Origin: Kineococcus endophyticus
GTDB taxonomy: Bacteria; Actinomycetota; Actinomycetes; Actinomycetales; Kineococcaceae
Direction of reading: 5' to 3'
Assembly (NCBI RefSeq): GCF_040796495.1
Contig: NZ_JBFNQN010000017.1
Coordinates: forward strand, 1 to 64,000
Length of the DNA stretch: 64,000 bases
In this document: positions 8,274-17,999 of the stretch, one piece after another
Layout of the letters: every line of letters starts with the position of its first letter
How positions within the stretch are numbered: position 1 is the first letter of the stretch
Notes under the pieces: generated by a model
What the model saw: the letters and a program-made list of their open reading frames with translations, nothing else
Database searches by the model: none
What the model was told of the DNA's origin: nothing
Program-made: the position numbers and the translations under genes

Positions 8274-9251
8274 GTGATCGACTTCCGGTACCACGTCGTC
8301 TCGCTGGTGTCGGTGTTCCTGGCGCTCGCCGTGGGCATCGTGCTGGGCGCCGGGCCGCTCAACGAGGGCATCTCGACCGGCATCACCGACCAGGTGCGCC
8401 AGCTGACCACCGAGAAGAACACCCTGCGCACCGAACGGGACCAGGCGCTGGCGACGGCCGACCAGCAGGACGCCTGGGCCGAGGCCGTCGGGCCGGCCCT
8501 GGTCGCGCGCCAGCTCGGTGGCCGCAGCGTGGCCGTCGTCGAGCTCCCCGGCGCCGACTCCAGCCAGGTCGACGCGACCGTCGAGGAGCTGCAGGCGGCC
8601 GGGGCGACGGTCTCCTCGCAGGTCACCCTGCAGGACAAGTGGTTCGACGCCAGCCAGACCGCGACCGCCGACCGGCAGAAGGCCGCCACCTCGCTCACCG
8701 GGCAGCTCACGACGGCCCCGACCACCGACGCCGGCACGGAGGACCTGCTCGCCGCCGAGCTCGCGCGTGCCCTCGTGACGACGGAGCTGGCGCAGGCCGA
8801 GGGCCCCGACGACGGCGCCCGCACGGTGCTGACCACCCTGTCCGACGCCGGACTCGTCGACGTCCAGGGTGGGACGGGCACGGCTCCCACGCGCGCGACG
8901 CTCGCCCTCGTCGTCGGGGGGGCGAGCGACCCCGACGCCACCGACGCCGTGCGCCGGTCCACCGCGGCCGCCTGGACGGCCCTGCTGAGCGAGCTGGACG
9001 GGGCCAGCGCCGGGGCGGTCCTCGCCGGCTCGCCGGACGCCGCGGCCGACGGCGGTCCCGTCGCGGTCCTGCGCTCGGACAACGACCTCGCCCGCGCGGT
9101 CAGCAGCGTGGACGACCTGGACTCGCCGATCGGCCGCATCAACGTCGTGCTCGCCCTGCGCCAGCAGCTCACCGGGGGTGCCGGGCAGTACGGCACGGCC
9201 GACTCCGCGACGGAGGTCAGCCCACCGCTGCCCGCGGCGAGCACGTCGTGA
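8274..9251 (+). CDS. steB: SteB/MctB-like membrane-anchored coiled-coil protein
   Basis: The start (MIDFRYHVVSLVSVFLALAV) is the signature of the Rv1698/MctB/SteB family, annotated either as a copper transporter or as the SteA partner. One N-terminal transmembrane helix (about residues 5-27) is followed by a heptad-like coiled coil (QLTTEKNTLRTERDQALATA) and a large exported domain. No metal-binding Cys/His cluster is visible, which favours the structural SteB reading here. It has 325 residues, follows steA, and overlaps the next gene by 4 bases. Confidence 0.85.
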   Translation: MIDFRYHVVSLVSVFLALAVGIVLGAGPLNEGISTGITDQVRQLTTEKNTLRTERDQALATADQQDAWAEAVGPALVARQLGGRSVAVVELPGADSSQVDATVEELQAAGATVSSQVTLQDKWFDASQTATADRQKAATSLTGQLTTAPTTDAGTEDLLAAELARALVTTELAQAEGPDDGARTVLTTLSDAGLVDVQGGTGTAPTRATLALVVGGASDPDATDAVRRSTAAAWTALLSELDGASAGAVLAGSPDAAADGGPVAVLRSDNDLARAVSSVDDLDSPIGRINVVLALRQQLTGGAGQYGTADSATEVSPPLPAASTS

Positions 9252-10102
9252 CGGCCCTGCTGCGGACGGCGGCCGCCGTCGGCGGGGCCGCCACGGCCGG
9301 GGCTCGCGCCGGGGACCTGCTGCGCCGCAACCCTCCCGGTGGCACCGCCCGCTGGGAGCGGACCAACCACGCCGGGCGTCCGCTGACCCTCCTGGAAGGG
9401 CCCACCGCCGCCCTCGCCGTCGCCGCGGGCTGCCTGGCCGCCCGTCCCGGCTGGCGCGCCGCCGGGGTGCTCGCCGCCGCCGGGGCCGCGGGTCTGGGCG
9501 CCTACGACGACCTCGCCGAGCGCCCGGACGACCGTTCCGGCGGCGCGCGCGGGCTGCTCGGCCACCTCGCGGCGCTGCGGCGCGGCCGGCTCACGACGGG
9601 CGCGTGGAAGGTCCTCGGCATCGGGGCCACCGGGCTGGCGGCCGCCGCCGTCGCCGACCGCGCGCACGGGACCGGACGCGGACCGGGCCGCGCGCTCGAC
9701 GTCCTGCTCGGCGGCGCGCTCGTCGCCGGGACGGCCAACCTCGTCAACCTCTTCGACCTGCGACCCGGCCGGGCCGCGAAGGTCGCCTCCGTGGCGGGGC
9801 TGTCCCTGACCGCCGGTCCGGGGGCGGCGCACGCCCGCCCGCTCGCCGGCGCGGTCACGGGTGCCTGCGCCGCCGTCCTGCGTGACGACCTGGCCGGGCG
9901 CAGCATGCTCGGGGACACCGGCGCGAACGCGCTCGGCGCCGTGCTGGGCGTCGCCGCACTCGCCCGCTGGGACCGGACGGGCCGGGCGGTGGCCCTGGGC
10001 GCCGTCGTGGGGCTCACGCTGGCGTCCGAGAAGGTGAGCTTCAGCCGGCTCATCGAGGCGCAGCCGCTGCTGCGCGAGCTGGACCGGCTCGGCCGTCCGT
10101 GA
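9248..10102 (+). CDS. MraY/WecA-like polyprenyl-P phosphoglycosyl transferase
   Basis: An integral membrane protein of 284 residues with many Ala/Leu/Gly-rich helices. Three landmarks of the phosphoglycosyl transferase (PNPT) superfamily are visible: the aspartate pair in GAYDDLAE, the N-x-x-N-x-x-D segment in NLVNLFDLRPGRA, and GDTGANALG near the C terminus. This family moves a sugar-1-phosphate from a UDP-sugar to undecaprenyl phosphate. It is shorter than MraY (about 360 residues), so it is a divergent relative and unlikely to be the essential MraY. The substrate is unknown. It overlaps steB and is followed by a MurJ-like flippase and a glycosyltransferase, which suggests a lipid-linked glycan. 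Confidence 0.72.
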   Translation: MTALLRTAAAVGGAATAGARAGDLLRRNPPGGTARWERTNHAGRPLTLLEGPTAALAVAAGCLAARPGWRAAGVLAAAGAAGLGAYDDLAERPDDRSGGARGLLGHLAALRRGRLTTGAWKVLGIGATGLAAAAVADRAHGTGRGPGRALDVLLGGALVAGTANLVNLFDLRPGRAAKVASVAGLSLTAGPGAAHARPLAGAVTGACAAVLRDDLAGRSMLGDTGANALGAVLGVAALARWDRTGRAVALGAVVGLTLASEKVSFSRLIEAQPLLRELDRLGRP

Positions 10103-10109
10103 GCCGCGG

Positions 10110-11735
10110 GTGACCCCCCGCCGGACGGGCGCCCGGTCCGTCGCGGCTGCGGCCGCCTCGGTCGCCCTGCTGACGGTCCTCGCCCGCGTCGCGGGGTTCG
10201 GCCGCATCTTCGCCTTCAGCCAGACCGTCGGCGACAACTGCCTCAGCACGGCGTACACGACGGCCAACCAGGTCCCGAACGTCCTCTTCGAGGTCGTCGC
10301 CGGGGGCGCCCTCGCCGGGGTGCTGGTGCCCCTGCTGTCCTCGCGGCTCGCCTCCGACGACCCCGCCGAGCGGGCCGCCGCCTCGCGCACGGCGTCCGCC
10401 GCCCTGACCCTCAGCGTGCTGGCGCTCGTCGTCGTCGGGGGGATCACCGCGCTCGCGGCCCGGCCGGTCATGGCGCTGCTGCTGGCGGACGGCTCGGACG
10501 CCCAGTGCGGCGGGTCGCTGCTGCGGCTGGCCACGGTCATGCTGTGGGTCTTCCTGCCCCAGGTCCCGCTGTACGCGGTCGCCGTCGTCTTCGCCGGCGT
10601 CCTGCAGGCCCAGCAGCGGTTCACGGCGCCGTCGGCCGCGCCGCTGGTGTCCAGCCTCGTCGTCGGGGCGACGTACCTGCTCTTCGGCGCCCTCGTCCCG
10701 GCCGCCGTCGTCGGGGGCGACGTGGCCGACGTCCCGCGGTCGGGGATCGCCGTCCTGGCCGGGGGCACGACGCTCGGCGTGGTCGCCCTGGCGCTGACCC
10801 ACCTGCCCGCGCTGCGCGGGCCGGTGCGGTGGCGGCCGGCCCTGCGTCCGGCCCCCGGCGACGGGGCGCGCCTGCGGACGCTGGCCCTGTCCGGGCTCGC
10901 CGTGCTCCTGGCCCAGCAGGTGGTCACCGTCGCGGTCACGACGGTCTCCAACGACGCCTCGGCCGGAGCGGTCGTCCGCTGGAGCTACGCCTGGGCGCTG
11001 TTCCTGCTGCCGTACGCCGTGCTGGCGGTCCCCGTGGCGACGGCCGTCTTCCCCCGGCTCGCGCGGGCCGCGGACGCCGGCCGGGCCGACCTCGCCGACG
11101 TCCTGGCCCCGGCCGTGCGGGCGGTCCTGCTCGTGAGCTCCCTCGGTGCGGCCGTGCTCGCGGCCGTCGCCGTGCCGGTGGCCGTCGTCTTCGTCCACGG
11201 TCGGGTGGGGTCGGGTCGCTCGGGCGACCTGGGCCTGGCGCTGGTCCTGTTCGCCCCCGGCCTGCTCGGCTACGGCCTCGTGGCGCTGCTCACGCGGGCG
11301 CTCTACACGCTGGGCGCGGGGCGCAGCGCCGCGACCGCGACCGTCGCCGGCTGGGCCGTGGTCCTGGCCGGCGTCCTGCTGCTGCCGCGCGCGGTGGCGG
11401 CCGACGACGTGGTCTCGGCGCTCGCCCTCGCCCACACGGCGGGCCTCACGGTGGCCGGGGCCCTCCTGCTGCGCCAGGTGCACCGGCAGGTCCCCGGCAC
11501 CCTGGGCGGGCTGGCCCGCGTCGTGGTGGCGGCCGTCGTGGCGGGGGTCGTGGGCGGTGCGGCGGGCGCCCTCGTCGCGGTGGCGTGGCGCACGACGCAC
11601 GTGGGGCCCGCCGTCGGGCAGGGTGTCCTGCTGGCGGCCGTCGCCGCCGTCGTCTGGCTGGTCGTGGCGCGCCTGGCGGACCCCGCCGACCTGCGCACGC
11701 TGACCGGCACCGCCCGGCGTGTCCTGCGCCGGTGA
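10110..11735 (+). CDS. MurJ/MviN-like lipid flippase
   Basis: A polytopic membrane protein (541 residues, about 14 predicted helices) of the MurJ/MviN branch of the MOP exporter superfamily. Its N-terminal segment (LTVLARVAGFGRIFAFSQTV, then ANQVPNVLFEVVAGGALAG) follows the family pattern. MurJ flips lipid II across the cytoplasmic membrane. It does not lie in the dcw cluster, so it may be a second paralog that handles another undecaprenyl-linked glycan. GTG at 10110 begins 7 bases after the previous stop. Confidence 0.82.
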   Translation: MTPRRTGARSVAAAAASVALLTVLARVAGFGRIFAFSQTVGDNCLSTAYTTANQVPNVLFEVVAGGALAGVLVPLLSSRLASDDPAERAAASRTASAALTLSVLALVVVGGITALAARPVMALLLADGSDAQCGGSLLRLATVMLWVFLPQVPLYAVAVVFAGVLQAQQRFTAPSAAPLVSSLVVGATYLLFGALVPAAVVGGDVADVPRSGIAVLAGGTTLGVVALALTHLPALRGPVRWRPALRPAPGDGARLRTLALSGLAVLLAQQVVTVAVTTVSNDASAGAVVRWSYAWALFLLPYAVLAVPVATAVFPRLARAADAGRADLADVLAPAVRAVLLVSSLGAAVLAAVAVPVAVVFVHGRVGSGRSGDLGLALVLFAPGLLGYGLVALLTRALYTLGAGRSAATATVAGWAVVLAGVLLLPRAVAADDVVSALALAHTAGLTVAGALLLRQVHRQVPGTLGGLARVVVAAVVAGVVGGAAGALVAVAWRTTHVGPAVGQGVLLAAVAAVVWLVVARLADPADLRTLTGTARRVLRR

Positions 11736-11749
11736 CCCGAGGAGGAGAC

Positions 11750-12826
11750 GTGACCCCTGCGGCGCCCGAGGGCCCGGTCCTGTTCGTGCTCGGCAGCAGC
11801 GCCGGGGGAGTCGTCCGCCACGTGGACGCGTTGGCCGCCCGGCTGCACGCGGGCGGCGTCGACGTCCGGGTGGCCGGCCCGGCCGAGACGCTGGCGCGCC
11901 TGGCCGCCCCCGTGCCCACCGCGGCGGTGGAGATCGGGGCCTCCCTCGACCCCGTCCGCGACCTGCGGGCCGCCGCCGCCCTGCGGCGGGCCGTCGGCCA
12001 CCTCCCGGGCGTCCTCGTGCACGCGCACGGCGTCCGGGCCGGGTTCGTCGCCGCCCTCGCGCTGGGCGGCACCCGTCGACGGGTCCCCCTGGTCGTCACC
12101 CTGCACAACGCCGTCCTGGGCTCGGGTGTGCGGGCCCGACTGGGCACGGCCGTCCTCGGCGTCGTGTGTCGCCGGGCCCACGTCGTGCTCGGGGTCTCGG
12201 CCGACCTCGTCGCCCAGGCCCACCGCCTCGGGGCGGACGTCGCCGACCGCGCGCTCGTGCCCGCCCCGGCGCTGCCCCCCGGGGACGCGGCCCGAGGCCG
12301 CGACGTCCTCGGACCCGGGCCGGTCGTCCTGGCGGTGGCCCGGCTGGCCGACCAGAAGGGACTGCCCACCCTGCTGGACGCCGCAGCGGGTGCGGGGGCC
12401 CCCGTGGCCGTCGCGGGGGACGGGCCGCTGCGTGCGCGGCTGGAGGCCCGGATCCGGTCCGAGGGCCTGCCGGTGCGGCTGCTGGGCCGCCGCGACGACG
12501 TCGCGGACCTGCTCGCCGCCGCCGACGTCGCCCTCAGCACGAGCGTGTGGGAGGGACAGCCCGTCTTCGTGCAGGAGGCCCTGCGGGCCGGGGTGCCGCT
12601 CGTGGCCACCGACGCGGGCGGGACCCGCGAGGTCACCGGCGACGCCGCCGTGCTCGTCCCCGTCGGGGACGCGGCGGGGCTCGCGGCCGCCGTGCGCCGC
12701 CTCGTCCAGGACCGCACCGAGCACGCCGTCCGGGCGCGGCGGTCGCGGCAGCGGGCGGCGGAACTGCCGACGGAGGACGACGCGGTCGCGCAGGTCCGAC
12801 GGGTCCACCGCGCCGCCCGCGGCTGA
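11750..12826 (+). CDS. GT4-type glycosyltransferase
   Basis: A GT-B fold glycosyltransferase of 358 residues. The N-terminal half begins VLFVLGSSAGGVVRHVDALA, a typical acceptor-domain start with a glycine loop. The C-terminal nucleotide-sugar domain shows VAVARLADQKGLPTLLDA and the E-x7-E-like segment STSVWEGQPVFVQEALRAGVP. Donor and acceptor cannot be told from sequence. The gene has a strong ribosome site (GGAGGAGA) 6 bases before GTG 11750 and ends the run of PNPT, flippase and glycosyltransferase. Its likely job is to extend the lipid-linked sugar on the cytoplasmic face. Confidence 0.83.
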   Translation: MTPAAPEGPVLFVLGSSAGGVVRHVDALAARLHAGGVDVRVAGPAETLARLAAPVPTAAVEIGASLDPVRDLRAAAALRRAVGHLPGVLVHAHGVRAGFVAALALGGTRRRVPLVVTLHNAVLGSGVRARLGTAVLGVVCRRAHVVLGVSADLVAQAHRLGADVADRALVPAPALPPGDAARGRDVLGPGPVVLAVARLADQKGLPTLLDAAAGAGAPVAVAGDGPLRARLEARIRSEGLPVRLLGRRDDVADLLAAADVALSTSVWEGQPVFVQEALRAGVPLVATDAGGTREVTGDAAVLVPVGDAAGLAAAVRRLVQDRTEHAVRARRSRQRAAELPTEDDAVAQVRRVHRAARG

Positions 12827-12872
12827 GGGGACCCGCTCGGGCCCGCCCATCCCGGACCCCCGCCGCGTCCGG

Positions 12873-12878
12873 TACGAT
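12873..12878 (+). promoter_or_regulatory. -10 box for pyrG
   Basis: TACGAT lies 8 bases upstream of the pyrG GTG, fitting a leaderless transcript. No ribosome site is visible before this start, and no convincing -35 is seen. Confidence 0.55.
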
Positions 12879-12886
12879 CGAACCCC

Positions 12887-14605
12887 GTGGCGAACCGCAG
12901 CACCCCCGAGTCCCAGACCCAGCACGTCTTCGTCACCGGGGGGGTGGCCAGCTCCCTCGGGAAGGGTTTGACGGCCTCCAGCCTCGGTCGTCTGCTCCGC
13001 GCCCGCGGTCTCCGCGTGGCCATGCAGAAGCTCGACCCGTACCTCAACGTCGACCCCGGGACGATGAACCCGTTCCAGCACGGGGAGGTGTTCGTCACCG
13101 ACGACGGCGCCGAGACCGACCTCGACATCGGCCACTACGAGCGGTTCCTCGACGTCCGCTTCGACGCCTCGGCGAACGTCACGACCGGTCAGGTGTACTC
13201 GGCGGTCATCGCCAAGGAGCGGCGCGGGGAGTACCTCGGCGACACCGTCCAGGTCATCCCGCACATCACCAACGAGATCGTCGACCGGATGCGCGCGCAG
13301 GCCCGCGACGACATCGACGTCATCATCACCGAGGTCGGCGGCACCGTCGGCGACATCGAGTCGCTGCCGTTCCTCGAGGCCGCCCGCCAGGTGCGCCAGC
13401 GCCTCGGGCGCGACAACGTGTTCTTCGTCCACGTCTCCCTCGTGCCTTACATCGGCCCCAGCGGTGAGCTGAAGACGAAGCCGACGCAGCACTCAGTGGC
13501 CCAGCTGCGCAACATCGGCATCCAGCCCGACGCCATCGTCTGCCGGGCCGACCGGGAGATCCCCGAGAGCGTCAAGCGCAAGATCGCCTCGATGTGCGAC
13601 GTCGACGACGAGGCCGTGGTCGCCGCGATCGACGCCCCGTCGATCTACGACATCCCCAAGGTCCTGCACCGCGAGGGCCTGGACGCCTACCTCGTCCGCA
13701 AGCTGAACCTCAGCTTCCGCGACGTCGACTGGTCCACGTGGGACGACCTGCTGCGCCGCGTGCACAACCCCCGCCGTCGCGTCGAGATCGCCCTGGTGGG
13801 CAAGTACATCGACCTGCCCGACGCCTACCTGTCGGTGACGGAGGCGTTGCGCGCCGGCGGTTTCGCCGAGGACGCCAAGGTCGACATCCGCTGGGTCCCC
13901 TCGGACGAGTGCGCCACCCCCGAGGGCGCGCAGAAGCAGCTGCACGGGGTCGACGCGGTCTGCGTCCCGGGCGGTTTCGGGGTCCGCGGGATCGAGGGCA
14001 AGCTCGGCGCGCTGCGCTGGACGCGCGAGAACGGTGTGCCGACCCTGGGCCTGTGCCTCGGCCTGCAGTGCATGGTCATCGAGTACGCGCGCAACGTCGC
14101 CGGCCTGACCGACGCCAGTTCCACGGAGTTCGAGCCCGACGCGCAGCACCCCGTCATCGCCACGATGGCCGAGCAGCGCGAGATCGTGTCCGGCGAGGGC
14201 GACATGGGCGGCACGATGCGCCTGGGCTCCTACGAGGCCGTCCTGCAGAGCGGTTCGGTCGTGGCCGCCACCTACGGCAGCGAGCGCATCTCCGAGCGCC
14301 ACCGCCACCGCTACGAGGTCAACAACTCCTACCGCGAGCAGCTGACGGCACAGGGCCTGGTGTTCTCGGGCACGTCCCCGGACCGCGAACTCGTCGAGTT
14401 CGTCGAGCTGCCCGCCGACGTGCACCCGTACTACGTCGGCACCCAGGCGCACCCGGAGTTCAAGTCGCGTCCCACGCGGTCGCACCCGTTGTTCTCGGGT
14501 CTGGTCGCTGCCGCGCTGCGCCGCCAGCGCGAGGGGCAGCTCATCGACGTCGACCCCGAACCCGCCGACGTGACCGGCGAGGAACTCTCGGACGTGACCG
14601 CGTGA
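12887..14605 (+). CDS. pyrG: CTP synthase
   Basis: Glutamine-dependent CTP synthetase (572 residues), which converts UTP to CTP. The N-terminal amidoligase domain starts with the near-invariant [20 protein letters not shown], followed by [20 protein letters not shown]. The C-terminal class I glutamine amidotransferase domain has the nucleophile elbow [17 protein letters not shown] and the catalytic HPEF. A short acidic tail follows. The gene stands between the envelope genes and the NUDIX gene as in mycobacteria (Rv1699-Rv1700), and the NUDIX start overlaps its stop. Confidence 0.97.
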   Translation: MANRSTPESQTQHVFVTGGVASSLGKGLTASSLGRLLRARGLRVAMQKLDPYLNVDPGTMNPFQHGEVFVTDDGAETDLDIGHYERFLDVRFDASANVTTGQVYSAVIAKERRGEYLGDTVQVIPHITNEIVDRMRAQARDDIDVIITEVGGTVGDIESLPFLEAARQVRQRLGRDNVFFVHVSLVPYIGPSGELKTKPTQHSVAQLRNIGIQPDAIVCRADREIPESVKRKIASMCDVDDEAVVAAIDAPSIYDIPKVLHREGLDAYLVRKLNLSFRDVDWSTWDDLLRRVHNPRRRVEIALVGKYIDLPDAYLSVTEALRAGGFAEDAKVDIRWVPSDECATPEGAQKQLHGVDAVCVPGGFGVRGIEGKLGALRWTRENGVPTLGLCLGLQCMVIEYARNVAGLTDASSTEFEPDAQHPVIATMAEQREIVSGEGDMGGTMRLGSYEAVLQSGSVVAATYGSERISERHRHRYEVNNSYREQLTAQGLVFSGTSPDRELVEFVELPADVHPYYVGTQAHPEFKSRPTRSHPLFSGLVAAALRRQREGQLIDVDPEPADVTGEELSDVTA

Positions 14606-15276
14606 GCTTCCCCGAGGAGCTGGGCGTCCCCGTCGTCGACGGCGCGGAGCTCGCCGACACGCCCGTGCAGCGGACGGTGTCCGAGAGCGAGACGGTGTTC
14701 CACGGCCGCGTCTGGGACGTCGTGCGCGAACGCGTCGAACTGCCGGACGGCGGGACCGTCGTGCGGGACCTGCAGCGCCACCCCGGTGCCGTGACCGTCC
14801 TCGCCCTCGACGACGACGAGAACGTCCTGTTCATCCGGCAGTACCGCCACCCGGTCCGCCGGGAGCTGTGGGAACTGCCGGCCGGCCTGCTCGACGTGGC
14901 GGGGGAGGAACCCCTCCTCGCGGCGCAGCGGGAACTGGCCGAGGAAGCCGACCTCGTCGCCGCCGACTGGGCCGTCGTGGCGGACTGGTTCAACTCCCCG
15001 GGCGGGTCGAGCGAGGCGAACCGCATCTACCTGGCCCGCGGGCTGTCCGCGGTCCCCGAGGCCGACCGGCACGTGCGCGAGGACGAGGAGAAGGACCTCG
15101 TGCCCGTGCGCGTCCCGCTCGCGCAGGCCGTCCGGGCCGTCCTGGAGGGCCGGCTGGCCAACCCGGGCAGCGTCATCGGGGTCCTGGCCCTGCAGGCCGC
15201 CGCGGCGGACGGCTGGGCGAGCCTGCGCCCGGCCGGCACGCCGTGGCCGACCGGGCTGGGCACTCCCGCGTCCTGA
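14602..15276 (+). CDS. NUDIX hydrolase, ADP-ribose pyrophosphatase type
   Basis: A 224-residue cytosolic NUDIX enzyme. The core segment [20 protein letters not shown] and RELAEEADL correspond to the NUDIX box of the ADP-ribose pyrophosphatase subgroup (Rv1700 type), with the box glycine replaced by aspartate. The [19 protein letters not shown] lead-in supports ADP-ribose or a related nucleoside diphosphate sugar as substrate. It is coupled to pyrG by a GTGA overlap. Downstream, TCCTGA at 15271 and TCAGGA at 15289 form a short inverted repeat that contains the stop codons of this gene and of the convergent chemoreceptor gene. Confidence 0.88.
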   Translation: MSFPEELGVPVVDGAELADTPVQRTVSESETVFHGRVWDVVRERVELPDGGTVVRDLQRHPGAVTVLALDDDENVLFIRQYRHPVRRELWELPAGLLDVAGEEPLLAAQRELAEEADLVAADWAVVADWFNSPGGSSEANRIYLARGLSAVPEADRHVREDEEKDLVPVRVPLAQAVRAVLEGRLANPGSVIGVLALQAAAADGWASLRPAGTPWPTGLGTPAS

Positions 15277-15288
15277 GGAGCTCCCGGG

Positions 15289-16215
15289 TCAGGAACCCCG
15301 GACCGTCGCGACGAAGCCGGTCACCTGCTGCTGCAGGAGGCCGGCGACCTCGGACAGGCCGACGGAGCCGTAGCCCCCGGAGACGGCGTCGGAGATCGCG
15401 CCCACCTCGGCGTCCATCCCCTCGATGCGCCGGGCGACGCCCTCGATGACGGCGACGGCCTCCTCGGTGGCCTGCATGCTGGCGGCCACCTGCGCCGCGA
15501 TGACGGCGTTGGACTGCGCGGCCTGCTCGGCCAGGCTCTTGACCTCCTCGGCGACGACCGCGAACCCGCGTCCTGCCTCGCCGGCGCGTTCGGCCTCGAT
15601 GGTCGCGTTGAGCGAGAGCAACCGGGTCTGGGCGGCGACCTTCTCGATGAGCTGGACGGCCTCCTCGATGCGGGCCGAGGCGGTGCGCAGCGACTCGACG
15701 GTCGCCACGGCGCGCTGGACCTCCGTGACGGCGTCCCGCGCGGTCCGGGCCAGCTCGGCGGCACCCGAGCCCGCGCTCGTGGCGCCCGCGGAGACCTGCT
15801 CCGAGGCCGACAGCACCGTGCTCTCGAGCTCGTCCGCCAGTGCGAGCCGCGCCGCGGTCGCCTGGTCGAGCTCGGCGCCGGCCGTGGCGCTCGCCCGGCG
15901 GGCGGCGTCGATGACGCGGGCCCCGTGCCGGAACGCGCCCCGGGTGCCGCCCAGCAGGAAGCGGCGGTGGAAGCGGCCCTCGCTGGCCGCCTCCAGCGTC
16001 GCGGACGCGTCGCGCACGAAGGCGTCGGTCATGTCGAGCTGGTGGTTGAAGGCGCGGCGCAGGTCGACGAGCAGGTCGTCGTCGCCCAGGTGCGGGACGC
16101 GCGCCTCGAGGTCACCGGCCGCGGCCCGGCTGGCCACGTCGACGAGGGCGCGCAGGACCTCGTCGTGGTCGCGCTGCGGGGGCTGCGCCGGACGCAGGCG
16201 GCGGAGGGGGTTCAC
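15289..16215 (-). CDS. soluble methyl-accepting chemotaxis protein
   Basis: The 308-residue product carries a complete MCP signalling domain. The hairpin tip is recognisable in [20 protein letters not shown] and [20 protein letters not shown], the site that binds CheA/CheW. The N-terminal part (residues 1-110) is a HAMP-like amphipathic region, and no transmembrane helix is present, so the receptor should be cytoplasmic. Its GTG start overlaps the stop of the upstream PAS gene (GTGA), so sensor and signalling parts are made as two coupled polypeptides. The input is probably supplied by that PAS protein. Confidence 0.9.
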   Translation of the reverse strand: MNPLRRLRPAQPPQRDHDEVLRALVDVASRAAAGDLEARVPHLGDDDLLVDLRRAFNHQLDMTDAFVRDASATLEAASEGRFHRRFLLGGTRGAFRHGARVIDAARRASATAGAELDQATAARLALADELESTVLSASEQVSAGATSAGSGAAELARTARDAVTEVQRAVATVESLRTASARIEEAVQLIEKVAAQTRLLSLNATIEAERAGEAGRGFAVVAEEVKSLAEQAAQSNAVIAAQVAASMQATEEAVAVIEGVARRIEGMDAEVGAISDAVSGGYGSVGLSEVAGLLQQQVTGFVATVRGS

Positions 16216-16757
16216 GCGGCGGCTCCTTCGGGCGTCAGGGACCACACGAACTCCTCGTAGGTCTGGCCGGCGGCCGCGAGCTGGGCGGCCAGCGCCGCCC
16301 GGGAGGCCTTGACGGCGTCGGCGGGGCGGGAGTGCTGCGCCTCGACGGCCAGCAGGTCGTCGTAGAGGCGGCGCACGGCGGCCACGGCCGACGGGTCGGG
16401 CACACGCCGGTTGGAGTGGTAGCCGAGGAGCTTGCCCTGCGCGTCGACGCTCGGCGTGACGTGGGCGAGGACCCAGTAGTGGGCGCCGTCGGCGGCGAGG
16501 TTGACGACGTAGGCGAACATCTCGCTGCCGCCGCGCAGGGTCTCCCACAGCAGGTCGAAGATCCCGCGCGGCATGCCCGGGTGCCGGATGATGTTGTGCG
16601 GCTGCCCCACGACCTCGGCCTCGGTGAGCGCCGAGACCCGCAGGAAGACCTCGTTGGCGTAGGTGATGACACCCCGCGGGTCCGTCTTGGTGACGATGAG
16701 CTCGTCGTCACCGAACCGCCGCTCGACGCCCGTGGGCGATGTTCTAGAAGCGCGCAT
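16212..16757 (-). CDS. Aer-type PAS sensor protein
   Basis: A stand-alone PAS domain protein of 181 residues. The segment [20 protein letters not shown] followed by [15 protein letters not shown] closely follows the FAD-binding PAS of the aerotaxis receptor Aer (NxxRHPDMP motif). A helical C-terminal tail ([20 protein letters not shown]) could contact the receptor encoded next. The ATG at 16757 is preceded by GGGAGC and fits better than an ATG 60 bases further upstream. The protein has no membrane segment and no kinase or cyclase output domain, so it most likely passes a redox or oxygen signal to the coupled MCP. Confidence 0.85.
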   Translation of the reverse strand: MRASRTSPTGVERRFGDDELIVTKTDPRGVITYANEVFLRVSALTEAEVVGQPHNIIRHPGMPRGIFDLLWETLRGGSEMFAYVVNLAADGAHYWVLAHVTPSVDAQGKLLGYHSNRRVPDPSAVAAVRRLYDDLLAVEAQHSRPADAVKASRAALAAQLAAAGQTYEEFVWSLTPEGAAA

Positions 16758-16764
16758 GGTGCTC

Positions 16765-16792
16765 CCATCGGCCGGACGGGGCAGCTGCTTGA
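16765..16792 (-). promoter_or_regulatory. possible FliA/WhiG-type promoter for PAS-MCP pair
   Basis: On the minus strand TCAA (16792-16789) is followed, after 16 bases, by GCCGATGG (16772-16765). The flagellar sigma consensus is TAAA-N15-GCCGATAA, so three of four and six of eight positions agree. Transcription would begin close to the ATG at 16757. This is a visual match only. Confidence 0.35.
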
Positions 16793-16859
16793 GCGCAGCG
16801 TGACGAGCGGTCCGCACGCTGCTCCGCGTGGGTCCGACCGTCCGCAGGCCCCGGTCCCC

Positions 16860-16865
16860 TAGGGT
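16860..16865 (+). promoter_or_regulatory. -10 box for xerD
   Basis: TAGGGT lies 7 bases before the xerD GTG at 16873, the geometry of a leaderless start. There is no Shine-Dalgarno sequence in front of this codon. Confidence 0.5.
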
Positions 16866-16872
16866 CGACGGC

Positions 16873-17943
16873 GTGTCCGCCGCCTCCGTCGAACCGCGGC
16901 CGGTCCCGCCCGCGGGCGCGGAGCCGGCCGCGCTGCAGCGTGCGGTCCGCGACTACCTCGGGCACCTGCACGTCGAGCGCGGCCTGTCGGAGAACACCCT
17001 CGGCGCCTACCGCCGGGACCTGGCCCGGTACGTCCGCTTCCTGTCCGCCCGCGGCGTCACCGAGCCTGACGAGGTGGACGAGGCCACGGTCAGCGCCTTC
17101 GTCGTCGCACTGCGCTCGGGGGAGGACGGCGGCGCACCCCTGACGGCGAGCTCGGCCGCCCGCACCGCCTCGGCCGTGCGCGGCTGGCACCGCTTCCTGC
17201 ACGCCGAGGGCCGCAGCGCCGCCGACCCCGCGGTCCTCGTCCGGCCGCCCGCACCGCCGCGACGGCTGCCCGCGGCGCTCACGCTGGAGGAGGTCGAGCG
17301 GCTCCTGGAGACCGCCGGCCTCGGCGCCGACGGACCGCAGGCCGCCGTGCCGCTGCGCGACCGGGCCCTGCTGGAGCTGCTGTACGGCTGCGGCGCGCGC
17401 ATCAGCGAGGCCGTCGGGCTCGACGTCGACGACGTCTCGCCCGAGGTGCTGGGGGAGACCGGCGTCGTCCGCCTGCGCGGCAAGGGGTCCAAGGAGCGGA
17501 TCGTGCCGGTGGGCTCGTTCGCCCAGGCGGCGCTGGAGCGCTACGTGGTCCGCGCCCGCCCCCACCTGGCGGCCCAGGGGAAGGGCGCGCCCGCCCTGTT
17601 CCTCAACACCCGCGGCGGTCGGCTGTCCCGGCAGAGCGCCTGGGCCGTCCTGCAGTCCGCGGCCGGCCGGGCCGGCATCACGCGCGCGGTGTCGCCGCAC
17701 ACGCTGCGCCACTCCTTCGCGACGCACCTCCTGCGCGGCGGCGCCGACGTCCGCGTGGTGCAGGAGCTGCTGGGGCACGCGTCGGTGACGACCACTCAGG
17801 TCTACACGCTCGTGACGGCCGACAACCTGCGCGAGGTCCACGCCGAGTCGCACCCCCGCGCGCTGCTCACGGGCCCCGTCGGCAGCGCGGCGCAGCCGGA
17901 GGACCACGACCCGTCGCCACCACCGGCGTCCGGTGACGACTAA
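16873..17943 (+). CDS. xerD: tyrosine recombinase XerD
   Basis: A 356-residue site-specific tyrosine recombinase. The N-terminal SAM-like domain ([20 protein letters not shown]) binds the core site. The catalytic residues are visible: Arg in [10 protein letters not shown], Lys in [12 protein letters not shown]-x-x-R in [13 protein letters not shown], His in [11 protein letters not shown], and Tyr in VYT. XerD with XerC resolves chromosome dimers at dif. Its place between the NUDIX gene and parA is conserved (Rv1701 to Rv1708). A C-terminal extension of about 30 residues is rich in Pro and acidic residues. Confidence 0.94.
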   Translation: MSAASVEPRPVPPAGAEPAALQRAVRDYLGHLHVERGLSENTLGAYRRDLARYVRFLSARGVTEPDEVDEATVSAFVVALRSGEDGGAPLTASSAARTASAVRGWHRFLHAEGRSAADPAVLVRPPAPPRRLPAALTLEEVERLLETAGLGADGPQAAVPLRDRALLELLYGCGARISEAVGLDVDDVSPEVLGETGVVRLRGKGSKERIVPVGSFAQAALERYVVRARPHLAAQGKGAPALFLNTRGGRLSRQSAWAVLQSAAGRAGITRAVSPHTLRHSFATHLLRGGADVRVVQELLGHASVTTTQVYTLVTADNLREVHAESHPRALLTGPVGSAAQPEDHDPSPPPASGDD

Positions 17944-17999
17944 GGTCGCGCCAGACCGACCGCCCGTCCCTCCGACCGCCCGAGGAAGTGCCACGTCCC

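Noticed and set aside
8274-9251. Copper transporter function for the SteB-like protein
   Set aside because: Only one transmembrane helix and no visible Cys/His metal site; partner steA fits the septum role better, though the family name MctB is used elsewhere.
8231-10951. A 906-codon minus-strand frame opposite steB, the PNPT gene and murJ
   Set aside because: It is low-complexity Ser/Ala/Arg-rich sequence over three well-supported genes.
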